From NCBI RefSeq assembly GCF_014898055.3, contig NW_023605194.1:97099258-97163257 (forward strand): DNA of 64,000 nt, in the 5' to 3' direction. The translations under genes were made by a program, and so were the position numbers. Below, in pieces: positions 1-11,089 of this stretch (the stretch's first letter is position 1; each line of letters starts with the position of its first letter). Source of the DNA: Talpa occidentalis. Taxonomy: Eukaryota; Chordata; Mammalia; Eulipotyphla; Talpidae. Below the pieces are notes generated by a model. It saw only the letters and a program-made list of their open reading frames with translations. It made no database searches and was not told the origin of the DNA.

Positions 1-128
1 TAAGGATGATAGCAAACACAAAGAAAATAACCAGAGTGGAAGGCAATAGTCTGAACCAGATCATCTTCACCCAGGGGAAATGTGTGTGGTTGTGGGCAGG
101 TTGAGGCTAGAGGTACAGACAGGATGTC

Positions 129-402
129 CTTTTTTTTTTTTTAAAGATTTATTTATTTATGCATACAAGAACTGGGGTACAGGCCAGAGGTGTTGGGGGG
201 TGATAGGATTTACCAGAGACAGACCAGGAACAGAACAGGCAGGCTGACTGAAATGCACTGCTGAGGGAGCAGTAGGCAAGTCAGGAGAGGTCTGCTGTGC
301 CAGGTGGGTAGCTCCCTGGCTGGGGATCTAACCTGAGCTGCAGAGGCTGCGGACAGCCTCCCAGTGCTGTGCTCAACCCCCTTCGCCACCAGGGAAGCCT
401 GC
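129..402 (-). mobile_element. tRNA-derived SINE, full length (older subfamily)
   Basis: A T-rich start with AAAGATTTATTTATTTATGCAT (the reversed tail) runs to a reversed tRNA-like head ending near 'ccaccagggaagcc'. The element is flanked by the direct repeat agacaggatg (117-126 and 403-412), a target-site duplication showing L1-type retrotransposition. It is a member of the SINE family that recurs about 20 times in the window. Confidence 0.85.
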
Positions 403-412
403 AGACAGGATG

Positions 413-1135
413 CTCTTGAGGGAGGGGTAGCCCAAGAGCATGGGCACATAGGAGAGGGGGAGCCATCTTGACGCTATTTGGCTAGAGACACAGGCGCAGG
501 GATGGAAGGAGGCCCAGAACGGAATGACTATGGACTGACTCAGGAAGGCAGATGACCTGTATCAGCATCTTCTACAGTATCACTCCCTCCTTCCCTCCTT
601 CCCCTTCTTATCCTGGAGCAAGAAGGAGCCAATTGGGTCACTGTGTAGGTTTCAGTGACTGAGTAAGTGAGGCCCCATCTACTGATCTTGGCCACGTTGT
701 CCTGGAGTGCTTCCCATCGTGAAGAGGAAGGCTCGGGAGGAATTGACCTGTTCAGTGTTTGATAACAGGGCAGATTGAATATTTTAAAAGACCCAAGGGA
801 GCCAGGGTGGGGGCAAGGATTATTACACATGAAGAGAAATTTGGATACCCCAGCAGATATTTACCAGCTGTATCTTCAAAGAAGGATTAATATTGGTTCT
901 CCCCAATATTTCCTCTGTTTGGCCCTACAAACTTAGAGACTTCTTTAGAATAAAGTCTTAGAATAGTAGACAAGGAGAAATAGAAAAAAATCATCTGATA
1001 TAATCTGAGTTTTCAGATATACAATTATAAAATCATAGCGCTAGGGCATAAAAGGCCTTTAAGAGTTTTAGTTAACTATATGCTGACTCAAGTGTACCAA
1101 CTCTAGCATTGCAGAGAACATAGAAAATTTCTGTG
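413..1135. other. Unassigned unique sequence
   Basis: No gene or recognisable repeat is visible. There is a short CT-rich tract (about 581-605) and otherwise AT-rich sequence leading into the L1 fragment that follows. Confidence 0.5.
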
Positions 1136-1139
1136 TTTT

Positions 1140-2040
1140 CTATTCTAACTTCTCTTTCATTTCTGTTTCTATTTATTTGAGTTTTCTGTTTTTTTTTCTT
1201 TGTGAGCCTAGTTAGAGTTTTGTCTGTTAATTTTTTTCAAAGAACCATCTTTTGCTTAATCTTTTGAGCTATCTTTTAAATTTCGATTTCATTTATTTCT
1301 GCTCATTTAGTGTGATTGTTGATATATGAGTGTTGGCTATTGCCATTTTGTTTGCTCGTCTTTTTCTAGATTCTTTTTTTAAAAAGATTTATTCATTTAT
1401 GTACACAAGAACTGGGGTACAGGCCAGAGGTGTGGGGTGTGTGTGAGAGGATTCACCACACAGAGTGGGGAACAGAACAGGCAGATCAACTGAAATACAC
1501 TGCTGAGGGGAGCAGCAGGCAAGTCAGGAGAGGTCTGCTGCGCCATGTGGTAGCTCCCTAGCCGGGGATCAAACTCGTGCTGCAGTGACTTGAATAGCTT
1601 CATAGGTTGCATCTCAATCCCTTGCACCACCAGGGAGGCCCCTTCTAGATTTTTAAGAGGGCCTGCATTCTTAGTATTCCTTCTTAGGATCGCTGTTGTT
1701 GTGTCCCATATGTTGTTGTAGGTTGTGTTTTCATTTTCATTTGTCTAGAGGTATTTTTTAATTTCTTCTTTGATTTCCTCACTAACCCAATAGTCATATA
1801 GCCATGTGTTTTTAGTCTCCACATATTAGTGGTTTTCCCTTTTTTCTTTTTGTGATAGATTTCTAGTTTGACACCATCATGATCAGAGAAGATGCTTGGT
1901 ATTGTAATATTTCAATCTTCATGTATTTATGGATACTAGTTTAGTGACCCAATATGTGGTCTATCTGGAGATTGTTATTTTTCTGAAGTGTCCTAAATGT
2001 GTAGAACTTCCACTTTTTCAATAGTTGTTGTATGTAGGGA
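1140..2040 (-). mobile_element. L1 ORF2 fragment (dead), split by a SINE
   Basis: The sequence reads as the antisense of a typical mammalian L1 ORF2 (for example 'tcaaagaaccatcttttgctt' near 1239 and the 'caccatcatgatcagagaagatgc' region near 1870). It is broken by stops and indels and interrupted by a SINE at 1373-1642. No open reading frame of useful length remains. The L1 subfamily is not determined. Confidence 0.75.
1373..1642 (-). mobile_element. tRNA-derived SINE inserted in L1
   Basis: Full-length minus-strand copy ending in 'caccagggaggcc'. It is flanked by ttctagatt (1364-1372 and 1643-1651). It lies inside L1 ORF2 sequence, so it is younger than that L1. Confidence 0.85.
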
Positions 2041-2045
2041 GAACT

Positions 2046-2387
2046 GAACTGCATCTTCTGAGTCAGGGGTAAGAATGGGCCTAGAGGAGTCCACTCACTG
2101 GTAAAAACAGTATTTATGAGTGCCTAATATTTGTGATACTCCTGAAACCTGATCACTCTGAGTTTTTAGACTCACATCTCTGCTGGTGGTGGGGTCACAT
2201 TGTTACACGTCACAGGATCAACTTGAACCCTGAGGGGATGTAGGAAGGTGAGTACCATCCTGTTCTCTTGTCCTCTTCAGTGGGAACCTGACCCACATGG
2301 GCTATCCCAGTTCCTTGCATATATCTAACCTCACTTAAGGGTGCATCTCCACAGTCTCCACACTAATCAATTCTCCCCCCCGCCAAC
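2046..2387. other. Unassigned unique sequence
   Basis: No repeat family or coding potential recognised between the L1 fragment and the truncated SINE. Confidence 0.45.
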
Positions 2388-2390
2388 ATG

Positions 2391-2468
2391 TTTATTTATT
2401 TATGCACACAAGAACTGGGGTACAGGCCAGAGGTGTGGGGTGTATGTGTGAGAGGATTAGCCACGGGC
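2391..2468 (-). mobile_element. 5'-truncated SINE (tail part only)
   Basis: Only the 3' end of the SINE is present: the ATTTATTT tail and 'aagaactggggtacaggccagaggtg', then it stops after 'gagaggatt'. A short direct repeat aacatg flanks it (2385-2390 and about 2470-2475), consistent with 5' truncation during insertion. Confidence 0.65.
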
Positions 2469-2529
2469 TAAACATGGGAACACAGTTCTGAGACTTTTTT
2501 TTTAATCAAGAGAAGCTGTAGTAGATACA

Positions 2530-2600
2530 ATTTATTTATTTATTTATTATTTATTTATTTTTAATTTTCTTACATCCTTGTTCATTTTAACTCTGAGATT
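2530..2600 (-). mobile_element. Possible L1 3' tail fragment
   Basis: An (ATTT)n run is followed by 'ttttcttacatccttgttcat'. This resembles the reversed tail of the L1 3' ends seen at 7508 and 34919 in this window. It is short and uncertain. Confidence 0.3.
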
Positions 2601-3635
2601 TTCATGGAAGGCTCTTGTCCTGCCTACACTCTAGGACTGTCTCTTTACCCACCTTTTGTTGTATGAAGAAATTGAATTTCTTCAGAATATCCCTTCTGAT
2701 ATGGCCAGCATTGGTCCCCAATATCTCAGAGGCACTCTAGTTTCACTCCAAGTCACAGAATCCTCTAGATCCAGTGTCAGCCTGAGCTACTTTCAGATTA
2801 CCTTCCCAGAAATGAAGCAGGGAACCTCCTCTGATGCCATCTTTCTATAACCCAGCTCATTTTTTTTGAAAACAGAGTTTAGGATTTCATTGACTTTTGG
2901 GTTCAAAATCAAGTGAATACAAGCTACTGCCTCTCCATTGCTGTAATAATATTTTTTTTTTCTTAAACACAACCAATTTTAATTGCTCATCTTATGTTAC
3001 ACAGTTCTTAGTCCCTACGTGTTAAGGGGCAAAGTAGGGTTGTTTGAAGTTTTTAGATGACTACAGAGATCAAGTAGAGCAAAAGAGAGTAGAGCAACTG
3101 CACACGAGCCCAAGATGGTCACCAAAGACAGATCCTCTTTGGGCCACTGCGAGGCAAATTGCAAGAATTGGCTTTGTGAGTTCCTCATCATGTAGGGAAG
3201 CAAAGCATGGGGGTGGAGCGGGCGGGGTGGGGGGGCTATAATTGTAGGTTGAAACTTGGAAACTTACCATGGAGAAGGGCAAGAAGACAAGGGACTGAGG
3301 AGTCATCCTGGGGGTCAGTACTAGCAAGAGCCAAGGGATGAGATGAGAGATGTTGTACATGTTATGCTGACCACAAAATAAACCAGTTCTAGAGACTGGA
3401 AGGCAAATTCTCTCTGGTGCTCAAAAACTTATGTTTCTGGTGATCATGGAAAATGGTGGAAGTTGGGTTTCTAATAGTCAAAGTTTTCTTGGCTTTACCT
3501 CATTTGATCTTTTAAGGAGTTAAAGGGGATGTTTGTCAGTGTGGGCTCGGGCAGATTCTCATATTGGAAATTTATTAATGTTGGCCCATTGTCTCAGACT
3601 GAGAAATTTGGAACCTGAAATCTGTTATCTATCCC
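2600..3635. other. Unassigned sequence with GC-rich patch
   Basis: No supported gene. Short frames on both strands overlap each other and end at random. The segment holds a G-rich run at 3209-3235. 'aaaataaaccag' near 3376 might be an old LTR polyadenylation signal, but I cannot define LTR edges. Confidence 0.4.
3209..3235 (+). other. G-quadruplex motif
   Basis: Four G-runs (5, 3, 4 and 7 G) are separated by loops of 6, 1 and 1 bases. This fits the usual G3+N1-7 pattern on the plus strand. Confidence 0.6.
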
Positions 3636-3639
3636 TCCT

Positions 3640-4640
3640 AGTTCCCTGTCATCTGTTGATTTAATAAACATACCATTATTGTCCTCATCTAAGTCATTGC
3701 AAATGTTTAGCAGAGCAGTCCAAGGACAAATAGTTCTATGGCACAACATAAAAATCTCCTTTCAGGTTGACAACCATCTATTAATCACAACTCTTTTGAG
3801 AACAGCCATCCAAGTGCTTACTAATCTATCTAATGGTACCAGCATTTAGCTTGAATTTCTAAATCTTGACCATAGGGATCTAATGAGAAATGCTGTCAAA
3901 CACCTTGCTAAATTGTAATTTGTTTTGTAATTCTCCATGCCAGAAGTATAATGAGGGTTAGATTGGCATGATTAATTCTTAGTGAATTGACTCTTGGTGA
4001 TCACTGCTAATACTTTCAAGTATGTCTTAAAATCATTTCCTTTAAAACCTACTTTGAAATTATTCTAGAGATTTTCATCTAGCCTATTGGTCTTTCGTTT
4101 ATAGAATCTTTTTTCTACCCTTCTTGAAATTTCGTAAAATGTTTAATCCTCTCAAGCCTACTGAGACTTCCCTTATTCTCCATAGTTGTTGAGAAAGTAT
4201 AACATTTCACCTTTCATTATTTCTACAAGACCCTGGAGACATAATTTGTATAGACTGGAGACTTGAACTTGCTGAGAGCAGTAAGTAAGGTGTGTTTTCA
4301 CCAAGTTTGACTTCTCTCTTACAATGTTTGCATTATCTTTTCTAATATGAAGACCAATTTCTTTGAGATAAAATAGGAGGAGAAATAACAGGTAGTTCTA
4401 CATAATCCATGATCAATTAACCTCAATATCTATTCTAAGTATAAAAATTTCTTATTCTTCTTACCCTTGAATATACACTTTAAAAAAGCCTTTTCTGTTG
4501 TTTTAACATAAGCCCTTATAGGCTAAAACCCAGTAAAACACTTACACAGTTTTCATAGATGTCTAACATCATGTTACTTTTAAAATATTATTCTTGAAAT
4601 TTATTCCAGAGTCACCCAATCACTGTGAGACCTATCTCTA
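3640..4640 (-). mobile_element. Ancient CR1/L3-clade LINE fragment
   Basis: The plus strand resembles the antisense of the CR1/L3 reverse-transcriptase and downstream region. Seen in order: 'gtcattgcaaatgtttagcag', 'tggcacaacat', 'tgtcaaacaccttgctaaattg', 'gattggcatgattaattctt', 'gtgatcactgct', 'ttcttgaaatt' and 'ctggagacttgaacttgctg'. That order matches my memory of the consensus over about 1 kb. It is heavily decayed, with no open frame. The exact CR1/L3 subfamily is not determined. Confidence 0.6.
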
Positions 4641-4989
4641 TTTAACTCCTGATTTTGGAAATTTAGAAGATTCTATTCCTTGTTTAGCACAAGTATAGCT
4701 TTTTTACAACTGCTATTGTCATTTGTTTAAGCTAATAACAAAACAAGCCTACCAAGAAGTGGTAACAAACATACATCTGTCCAGTAAAGGTTCAGAGGGA
4801 TACTATGTGCCAATGAAACCTGAAACTAAGGGTAAGATACTTTTCTTTATTTAGGTATTTTTTTCTTTAAAAATCTCATGATTCTGGAGCTGATTACCTT
4901 TAATTTCCCCAAAATTATACACAGTATTACTGGACTTCTTTTCTATATAATTTGCTCTATCCTGTTGAGAAGTCCTATTTTATTCCATA

Positions 4990-5475
4990 TGAGCTTCCAT
5001 ATCTTGTGGCTACTTAAATTTAAGTAACTGAAACAGAATAAAATAAACCTAGTTCCTTAGTAACACCAGTGATATTTTAAATGCTCAGTAGATCTGAGGC
5101 TAGTTGTTTCTGCATGAGGTAGCACAGATATAGAGCATTTCCATGATCAAGAAAGTTTGTTTGGTCCTTCCTGGTAGCGCAAGGGGTTAAGCACTGTGCT
5201 GTGAAGCAATCCACAGCCTCTGCAGCACAAGTTCGATTCCCGGCTGGCCAGGGATCAACCCACATGGCCCAGAAGACCTCTCCTGTCTCACCCGCTGCTC
5301 CCCTCAGCAGTGTACTTCAGTCGATCTGCCTGTCCTGTTCCCCACTCTTTCTCTGGTGAATCTTCTCACCCTCCTGCATCTCTGGCCTGTGGCCCAGCTC
5401 TTGTATAAATAAATAAATAAATCTTTAAAAAAAAAAAAAAAGAAAGTTCTTTTGGACTGTGCTGGTCCAGCTTTT
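4990..5475 (+). mobile_element. MER5A-like hAT DNA transposon remnant, split by a SINE
   Basis: 'cttgtggctacttaaatttaa', 'taaatgctcagtagatctgag', 'gcacagatatagagcatttcc' and then 'gaaagttcttttggactgtgctgg' follow the order of the right half of MER5A-type non-autonomous hAT elements. The SINE at 5158-5439 interrupts it. Confidence 0.6.
5158..5439 (+). mobile_element. tRNA-derived SINE, full length
   Basis: It starts with a degenerate 'ttggtccttcctggtagcgc' head. A B-box-like 'agttcgattcc' lies near 5228, and the element ends in AAATAAATAAATAAATCTTT plus A's. The target-site duplication aagaaagtt is at 5149-5157 and 5440-5448. Confidence 0.88.
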
Positions 5476-5838
5476 CCTCAAGTCCTTTCAAATTCTTCTC
5501 AATCAGGAAGGCTGGATTCACTCGACATACACAGAATTGGCCTTTGTTGTCATTGCAAGTCATTGGATTCATGTTTATCTATCTGGACAGTTTTATTGCA
5601 GTGGGCTCCTGAGGCTACAGCCTTTAAGGTAATTTTCATGTGCTTAGTTTAGGCACACTCTTGTGGAGTGATTGCAGTGCACATCAGCTCCTTTATCTCC
5701 ACCAAGGAACCATGGTTTGCAAATGATTGTGAGCAAATATTTCCCAGATCCCCCTGGTGGTCATTGTAATGACCATGCCTTACAAAATGCTGCCACTTGC
5801 AGACAATCAAAATATTTACTGGATAGACACTTAGGATG
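5476..5838. other. Unassigned block
   Basis: Minus-strand frames here lack a clear start, splice context or family I recognise, and they are broken by stops between 5572 and 5649. Part could belong to the L1 that follows. I make no functional call. Confidence 0.35.
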
Positions 5839-5839
5839 G

Positions 5840-6520
5840 GCACAATGCCATAGTGGTTGCTCCAATTTATAGCCACGCCAATAGTGCACACTTTCTTACC
5901 ATACTTGTTATTTCTTTGTCTTCTTGGTGATAGCCATTCATATAGGTGTGAGGTATTATCTCATTGTGGTTTTGATTTGCATTTCCCTCATGACTAGTTA
6001 TGTTGAATATCTTTTTGTATACGTGTTGGCCATCTGTATATTTTCTCTGGGAAAATGTCTATTCAGATTCTCTCCAATTTTAAATTGCATTGTTTTCTTG
6101 CAACCAAGTTTTATGAGCTCATTATATATTTTGGATATTAACTCCCTAGCAGATATATGACTTAAAAATTGTTTTTCTCATTCAGTAGATTATGTTTTCA
6201 TTTTGTTGATGGTTTTATTTGGGGGTAATTGGTGACAGGGTCAAGAGCTACAAACTTCTAGTTATAAAATAAAGACTATAATGTATTCAGTTTTAAAATG
6301 GGATATAATGTACAACATGGTAACTATAGTCAATAATATGCAGAGCATACTTGAAAGCTACCAAAAGAATAGATTCTAAAAATTAATTTTGTATGGTAAC
6401 AGAAGGTAATTATATTTATTGTGGTCATCATTTTACAAAATATACAAATACCAATTCATTATGTTTTACACCTGAAACCAATATAATGTCATATATAGAT
6501 ACCTCAATAAAATTTAAACA
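5840..6520 (+). mobile_element. L1 copy with inverted 5' part (twin priming)
   Basis: 5840-6222 is L1 ORF2 in antisense (for example 'gtgaggtattatctcattgtgg' and 'ttttggatattaactccctag'). 6232-6520 is an L1 3' end in sense ('acaaacttctagttataaaat' ... 'cacctgaaaccaatataatg' ... 'cctcaataaaattta'). Inverted 5' segment then forward 3' end with A-rich tail is the structure left by twin-primed reverse transcription. The element is old and dead. Confidence 0.65.
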
Positions 6521-6924
6521 AATGTTCGCTTCTCTGAGGAAATTGATAAAGAGGAAACTCTTTATTTCTTGAGAAACTCCCTTCAAAAGCTAAAGAAAAG
6601 TACCATAGGTTAGGAGGAAATAAAAGGAAGGAAGAATAAGGAAAGGAAGAAAGTGCCCATTTACCTATGAATTTCGTTCTTCTTCATCTTTGTCTGTTTC
6701 CATGTCAAAGCATTTTAGAGAAGGGCTGGAATATGCAGGTTATGGAGGAAGGAAAGAAGATGATGAGAAAAGAAGGAAAAGAGCATGATGGGACAGGGGA
6801 AGCAGGAGGGCAAGTGAGAAAGAGCATTTTAAACCTAGAAAGGACTGCAAAGTCCATTTGGCCTATCTCATGTCATTGATGAAATATGAACAGTTCATCT
6901 GACATTTAATACAAATCTGCTGGG

Positions 6925-7018
6925 AAAAAAAAATGAAGAAATTGAGGTTGAAAGACATAGGTTAAATGACTTGTCTAGAGTTACAAAGCTCCTGAGTGTC
7001 ACAGCCAGGACTAGAAAC
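6925..7018 (+). mobile_element. MIR SINE fragment
   Basis: 'gaagaaattgaggttgaaag', 'ttaaatgacttgtctagag' and 'gagtgtcacagccaggactag' follow the MIR core and 3' region in order. Confidence 0.6.
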
Positions 7019-7075
7019 CAGTGATTTCCCACCATCCGCTTTACCCTACATCCCACCAGGGTGGCCTAGGGAGTA

Positions 7076-7104
7076 GGGGCCAGGGAGGGGACTGTGGGGT
7101 GGGG
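7076..7104 (+). other. G-quadruplex motif
   Basis: Five G-runs (4, 3, 4, 4 and 4 G) with loops CCA, A, ACTGT and T fit the canonical G4 pattern on the plus strand. Confidence 0.6.
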
Positions 7105-7507
7105 AACAAACCAAGGAGAAAAAGTAAATTTGTATGTCAGCTGTCAGCCTCCCTTGTGACTTGCTTTTCTCTAAGCAGAAGAAAGTTTCACAGCAGCTTC
7201 ACCTACTCAATTTGAATGTCACAGTTTCCCCATCCCAATAGAGATTTCTAATTGGCAGGAGACCTTGTCTAGCCTGCACTGTGCCACACCAGCTGCATGA
7301 CCCTGCATGAGGTCCTGCTGGACTGTTTTCCCCTAATAGCTTGCATTTAGCTTAGTAGCACATGTCCCTCGTAAGCCTGGCCCAGCTCCAAACAGATTTC
7401 TGAAGTAGCGTGGAATTGCTAAAATTTCACCTACACTGAAATATCAAATCACATCGAAACAGGGATTTTTTTTTCCATTATTAAAGTTTGTATATTTTTC
7501 CTATTGT

Positions 7508-7780
7508 CCTTTTTTTAATATTTTATTTTATATAATTCTTACATCATTTTTCATTTTTGCACAATGTATGCATTTTCATTTTGGTTATATTTCCCATACA
7601 ATTGCACCCCCCTTATTTTGACCCTAATCCTTCCTCTCCCTGCCCCCACCCCCATAGCCTGTAGTATGTCTCTGCTTGTTGATTATGATTTTTACTTTAT
7701 TATAATTAGTCTTTTTCCTGGTCCCTTATTTAGGTGTTCTAAATTCCTGCTATGAGTGAGACCATCCTGGGACTACATCA
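7508..7780 (-). mobile_element. 5'-truncated L1 3' end, lineage-specific
   Basis: It shares an extended region with 56807-57020: 'tttcccatacaattgcacccc', 'ttgattatgatttttacttt', 'ttcctggtcccttatttagg' and 'cctgctatgagtgagaccatc'. In the sense direction it carries a purine-rich G tract and an A-rich tail, as L1 3' UTRs do. Confidence 0.65.
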
Positions 7781-7904
7781 AATTGACAGGGATTTTAAAC
7801 AGAACTCTCAAGTGACTTTATCACATTCCTTCCCATTGATCTTAGATAATCAGACACGGAGCAGGTTTAATTCTCATCTCTAGAAAACTCTCCAGGTCAA
7901 GAAC

Positions 7905-8640
7905 TTTGGCATCAGAGTTTGGACTTGGAGGTCACACAGATCTGATTTCAAATGCGAACTGTCACAGCATTGTGTTGTGGGGTACTTACTCTCTCTGATA
8001 CAATTTAGATGATAATAGCAACAAGTAAGGACTCGAAGACAGTCCTTGTTATTGTATGGGACTACAATGCCTGGACAACATCACAGGAGTGACACATTGA
8101 TTACATGTGTGGCTTAGAGTGACAATTCTGCCACCCTCTGATTCCAACAATGTGACCTTGGGACAAGTCACTTCATTTCTTTCTTTCTTTCTTTCTTTTT
8201 TTAAAAATATTTATTTATGCATACAAAAATGGGGGTGCATGCCAGAGGTACGGGGTGTGAGAGGATTCACCAGAGACAGAGGGGAACAGAACAGGCAGAC
8301 TGACCGAAATCCACTGCTGAGGGGCGCAGCAGGCGAGTCAGGAGAGGTCTGCTGCGCCATGTGGGTAGCTCCCTGGCTGGGGATCAAACTCATGCTGCAG
8401 TGGCTACGGTCAGCTTCATAGGTAGCATCTTAACCCTTGTGCCACAAAGGAGGCCCCATTTGATTTCTTTTTAGTGTTCTGATCTGCGCCCTAGGGTTTG
8501 TAATGGTAACTAAGGGCTACTAAGGGTTACTAATGTCCTCCCAGTTGAGAGGTCAAATTGAGATGATGCTTGTAGTGTGCTTAACTCAGAACCTGGCATA
8601 TGATAAGCATTAGCTCTCATTATTTCTTAATGTCATGCGG
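7905..8640 (+). mobile_element. MIR fragments interrupted by a SINE
   Basis: 'tttggcatcagagtttggac' near 7907 is MIR-like. 8105-8175 ('ccaacaatgtgaccttgggac') continues after the SINE at 8459-8640 ('gagatgatgcttgtagtg', 'cagaacctggcatatgataag'). Probably two MIR copies, the second split by the SINE at 8196-8457. Confidence 0.5.
8196..8457 (-). mobile_element. tRNA-derived SINE inserted in MIR
   Basis: The minus-strand copy runs from the T-rich tail (after a TTTC microsatellite at 8175-8200) to 'gccacaaaggaggcccc'. Pyrimidine-rich flanks blur the target-site duplication. Confidence 0.82.
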
Positions 8641-9180
8641 TTTCCTTGTACACTCTGTTGTCCTTGGGGCACCAAGGAAGCTAGTTTAAAATCCTCGGTC
8701 AAAAACATCTGCCGAGTGGCAGCATTTGCACCACACTTGTGATAAATGTCCTAACTCCGACAGTTTCCACCCGGCTCAGTGAGGCGAGCATCGGGTTTTA
8801 TGGGTCTGACGAAGATGTTTGAAATATTGTAGGAGATTGTCAAAGAATACTTAGACCTATTCCAAAAAAGGGCCGTTCTTAATTTTCATCTTTCCTGCAA
8901 GTCAGAAAGATATATACTCTCCAAATAATGGCAGTTTCCTTGTCCTGAAGTTATGGCAGCTCGGTGATACAATAAACAGCACCCTGTCATAAGGACCGCA
9001 TAAAACATGGCCTGAAATTTCTTTAAAAGTAAAAAGAAACATGACTATGGCAGATGACCTTTCCTCCGAGGGCACAGCTGTTTTGTGTGGTTAGAGGGAC
9101 CCGTGGTTTCATACTTAGGGGCTACGATATATGACCGGCTTTTCACAAAGTGTTTCCATGAGAAATGACAGTACTTTCTA
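8641..9180. promoter_or_regulatory. Candidate conserved non-coding element
   Basis: Repeat-free block with retained CpGs ('cacccggctcagtgaggcgag' near 8768, 'agggccgttcttaatt' near 8869, 'aaggaccgcataaaacatgg' near 8991). No frame or splice signal stands out. The call of constraint is an inference from composition and absence of repeats. Confidence 0.35.
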
Positions 9181-11080
9181 GAGGGGAGGCTATTCTGCTG
9201 CATTCACCTTGGGCAGGAGACATTCACTTTTTTTCCTTTCTGATGTTTTCCAAATGGTACTGTGCTGAGTACTTGTGACTGGAAACGCTTTTAGTATGTG
9301 AGGTGGAAGTGGTGTCAAGAATACAAAGGCGTCTTCTGTTTCCTGGGAGAGCCTGTTATCTGGTGGGTGGTCAGTCCCTGTAGGGACCTCTGGGTGCTGA
9401 GGACTCACTCAAACCCAGTGCTTCGGTGGGTGAGGACTGACTGTCTACACAGAACGTTGGTAACAGTTGCTTTGTTAGAGATTATAGGTGATTTCCATTT
9501 TCTTGAAAAAATTTTATTTCTCCTGCAACATGTTATGTGTGCAATGCATTAAAATAGTAAAGAAGTCACAAGTCTAAAATTTTTAATGTGTCATGTTGGT
9601 GAGACTGGATGTTTTTTTCTTTTTCTTCTTTTGCAAATGCTCTTTAACATGTTTTGTTTACTTCACAGTAAAACTAAAAAGAAGGGTTACAGCTCCATTT
9701 CATTTTTTGGTTGGCTTTCCCCCCCGAGGCATCGATGGTTAGTAAAAACCTACCATTAAAGTCTTGGACCCCTGCCCCCTCCCAACCCTCAACTCTGTCC
9801 TCTAAATTAGAATAATCAGTCCTTTGAGACAGGGGTTTGGCAACCTCGCTGCAGGATGGGGTGGAGTATATGCCAATTACTGACTGCCACAGCGCCAATA
9901 TAAAAATGTGCTCTCACTGCTCACATCCAACACCCTGCAGCTGACCTGTCAACAGCAGGGCGCGGAGTGCACGTCCCGATCTGGTGGGAGATTTGTTCTG
10001 ATTTATCTCTGTTCTTTTACCTCGTCCCCTGTGTGACCATACTGGACATATGCAAAATGGCTGGCTTGATTTCGAAGTACGAGATGAGGCCCTGAATAGT
10101 TGACTTATTGGTAATTAGACCACACTGGTATTGAACTTATGACCTCAGCCTCATTAGAGCTGTATTTGGACCAACTGGGTTGACCAGAAACAGATTCAAA
10201 ACAGTGAGTGATCGAGGTCTTTGGTGCAGGGTCAAAGGCCTATTTACACTACCCAAAAATCATAAGTGGATTCTTACTCTACCATGTTAAAGGAGCAGCA
10301 GCAGATGAAATGACCATAAGGACAGGTCACTGTTCTCTGCCTCCTAAGTGTGGCTTATATAACAGACCTCTTCTGGCTCTTCCCTTAACTGAATCTCCAT
10401 GTAAGTCAAGGTTTACTAAAGAGAGAAACAAATGTTTTCACAGGAGTTTTTTCTTCTAGTTGCTAGTGCCCAGTAAGTAACAAAATCACTAGGAGTAAAA
10501 TCCTTTACTTTAAGAATGATTTCCTCTGAAATGACTCTTCAATTTTAGAATATCCAGCATTATTTTCACTCTGCTTTTCAGGGAGATCTAAAAACAGTAA
10601 AGTAGTCAAAAGGAACTGGTTTCCCAGTGACAGGGTAGGATACATGGAAAAAGTAAGACAAAAGAATGGTAGGAGACAGTGTTAGAATAAAGAAATGGAA
10701 TAGAAATAGACTCAAAAAGTAACAGGATTTTGCATACCATTTCAACTACCATTTCAACTCAGTGGGAAGAGACTGGTTACCTAATAATGGTTAGCATTGG
10801 TAGGTAGTTTCCTGTTTCAGACCACACCTAAAGTAAATATTTAGATGTGAAAATAAAATCTTACCCTTCTAAAGGACAATGAAGTAATTCTTTAAAAATG
10901 TTGGAAGGCCGTCCTAAGTGTGCATGGAAGTACAGAAGAAAAGGATGGAATTATTTAACACCATAAAACCCTGTTCTGAAAACTTATGTGTATCAAATAC
11001 TAAGTAATATGAAAAGGCAAACAATATTTTTGGTGACTATATAAGAGTCAATCACAAGATGTTTATGATACATTGAGAGT
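9181..11080. other. Mostly unique sequence, no gene seen
   Basis: Short frames on both strands are unconvincing. A TATA-like 'atataaaaatg' at 9898-9908 has no supporting downstream gene. 10,620-11,080 becomes A-rich and may be old L1. Confidence 0.4.
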
Positions 11081-11089
11081 TTTAATAGT

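Noticed and set aside
5744..5765. Possible CTCF motif on the minus strand (ccaccaggggga)
   Set aside because: The two last core positions mismatch.
9898..9908. TATA-like box (atataaaaatg)
   Set aside because: No downstream gene, initiator or CpG island supports a promoter.
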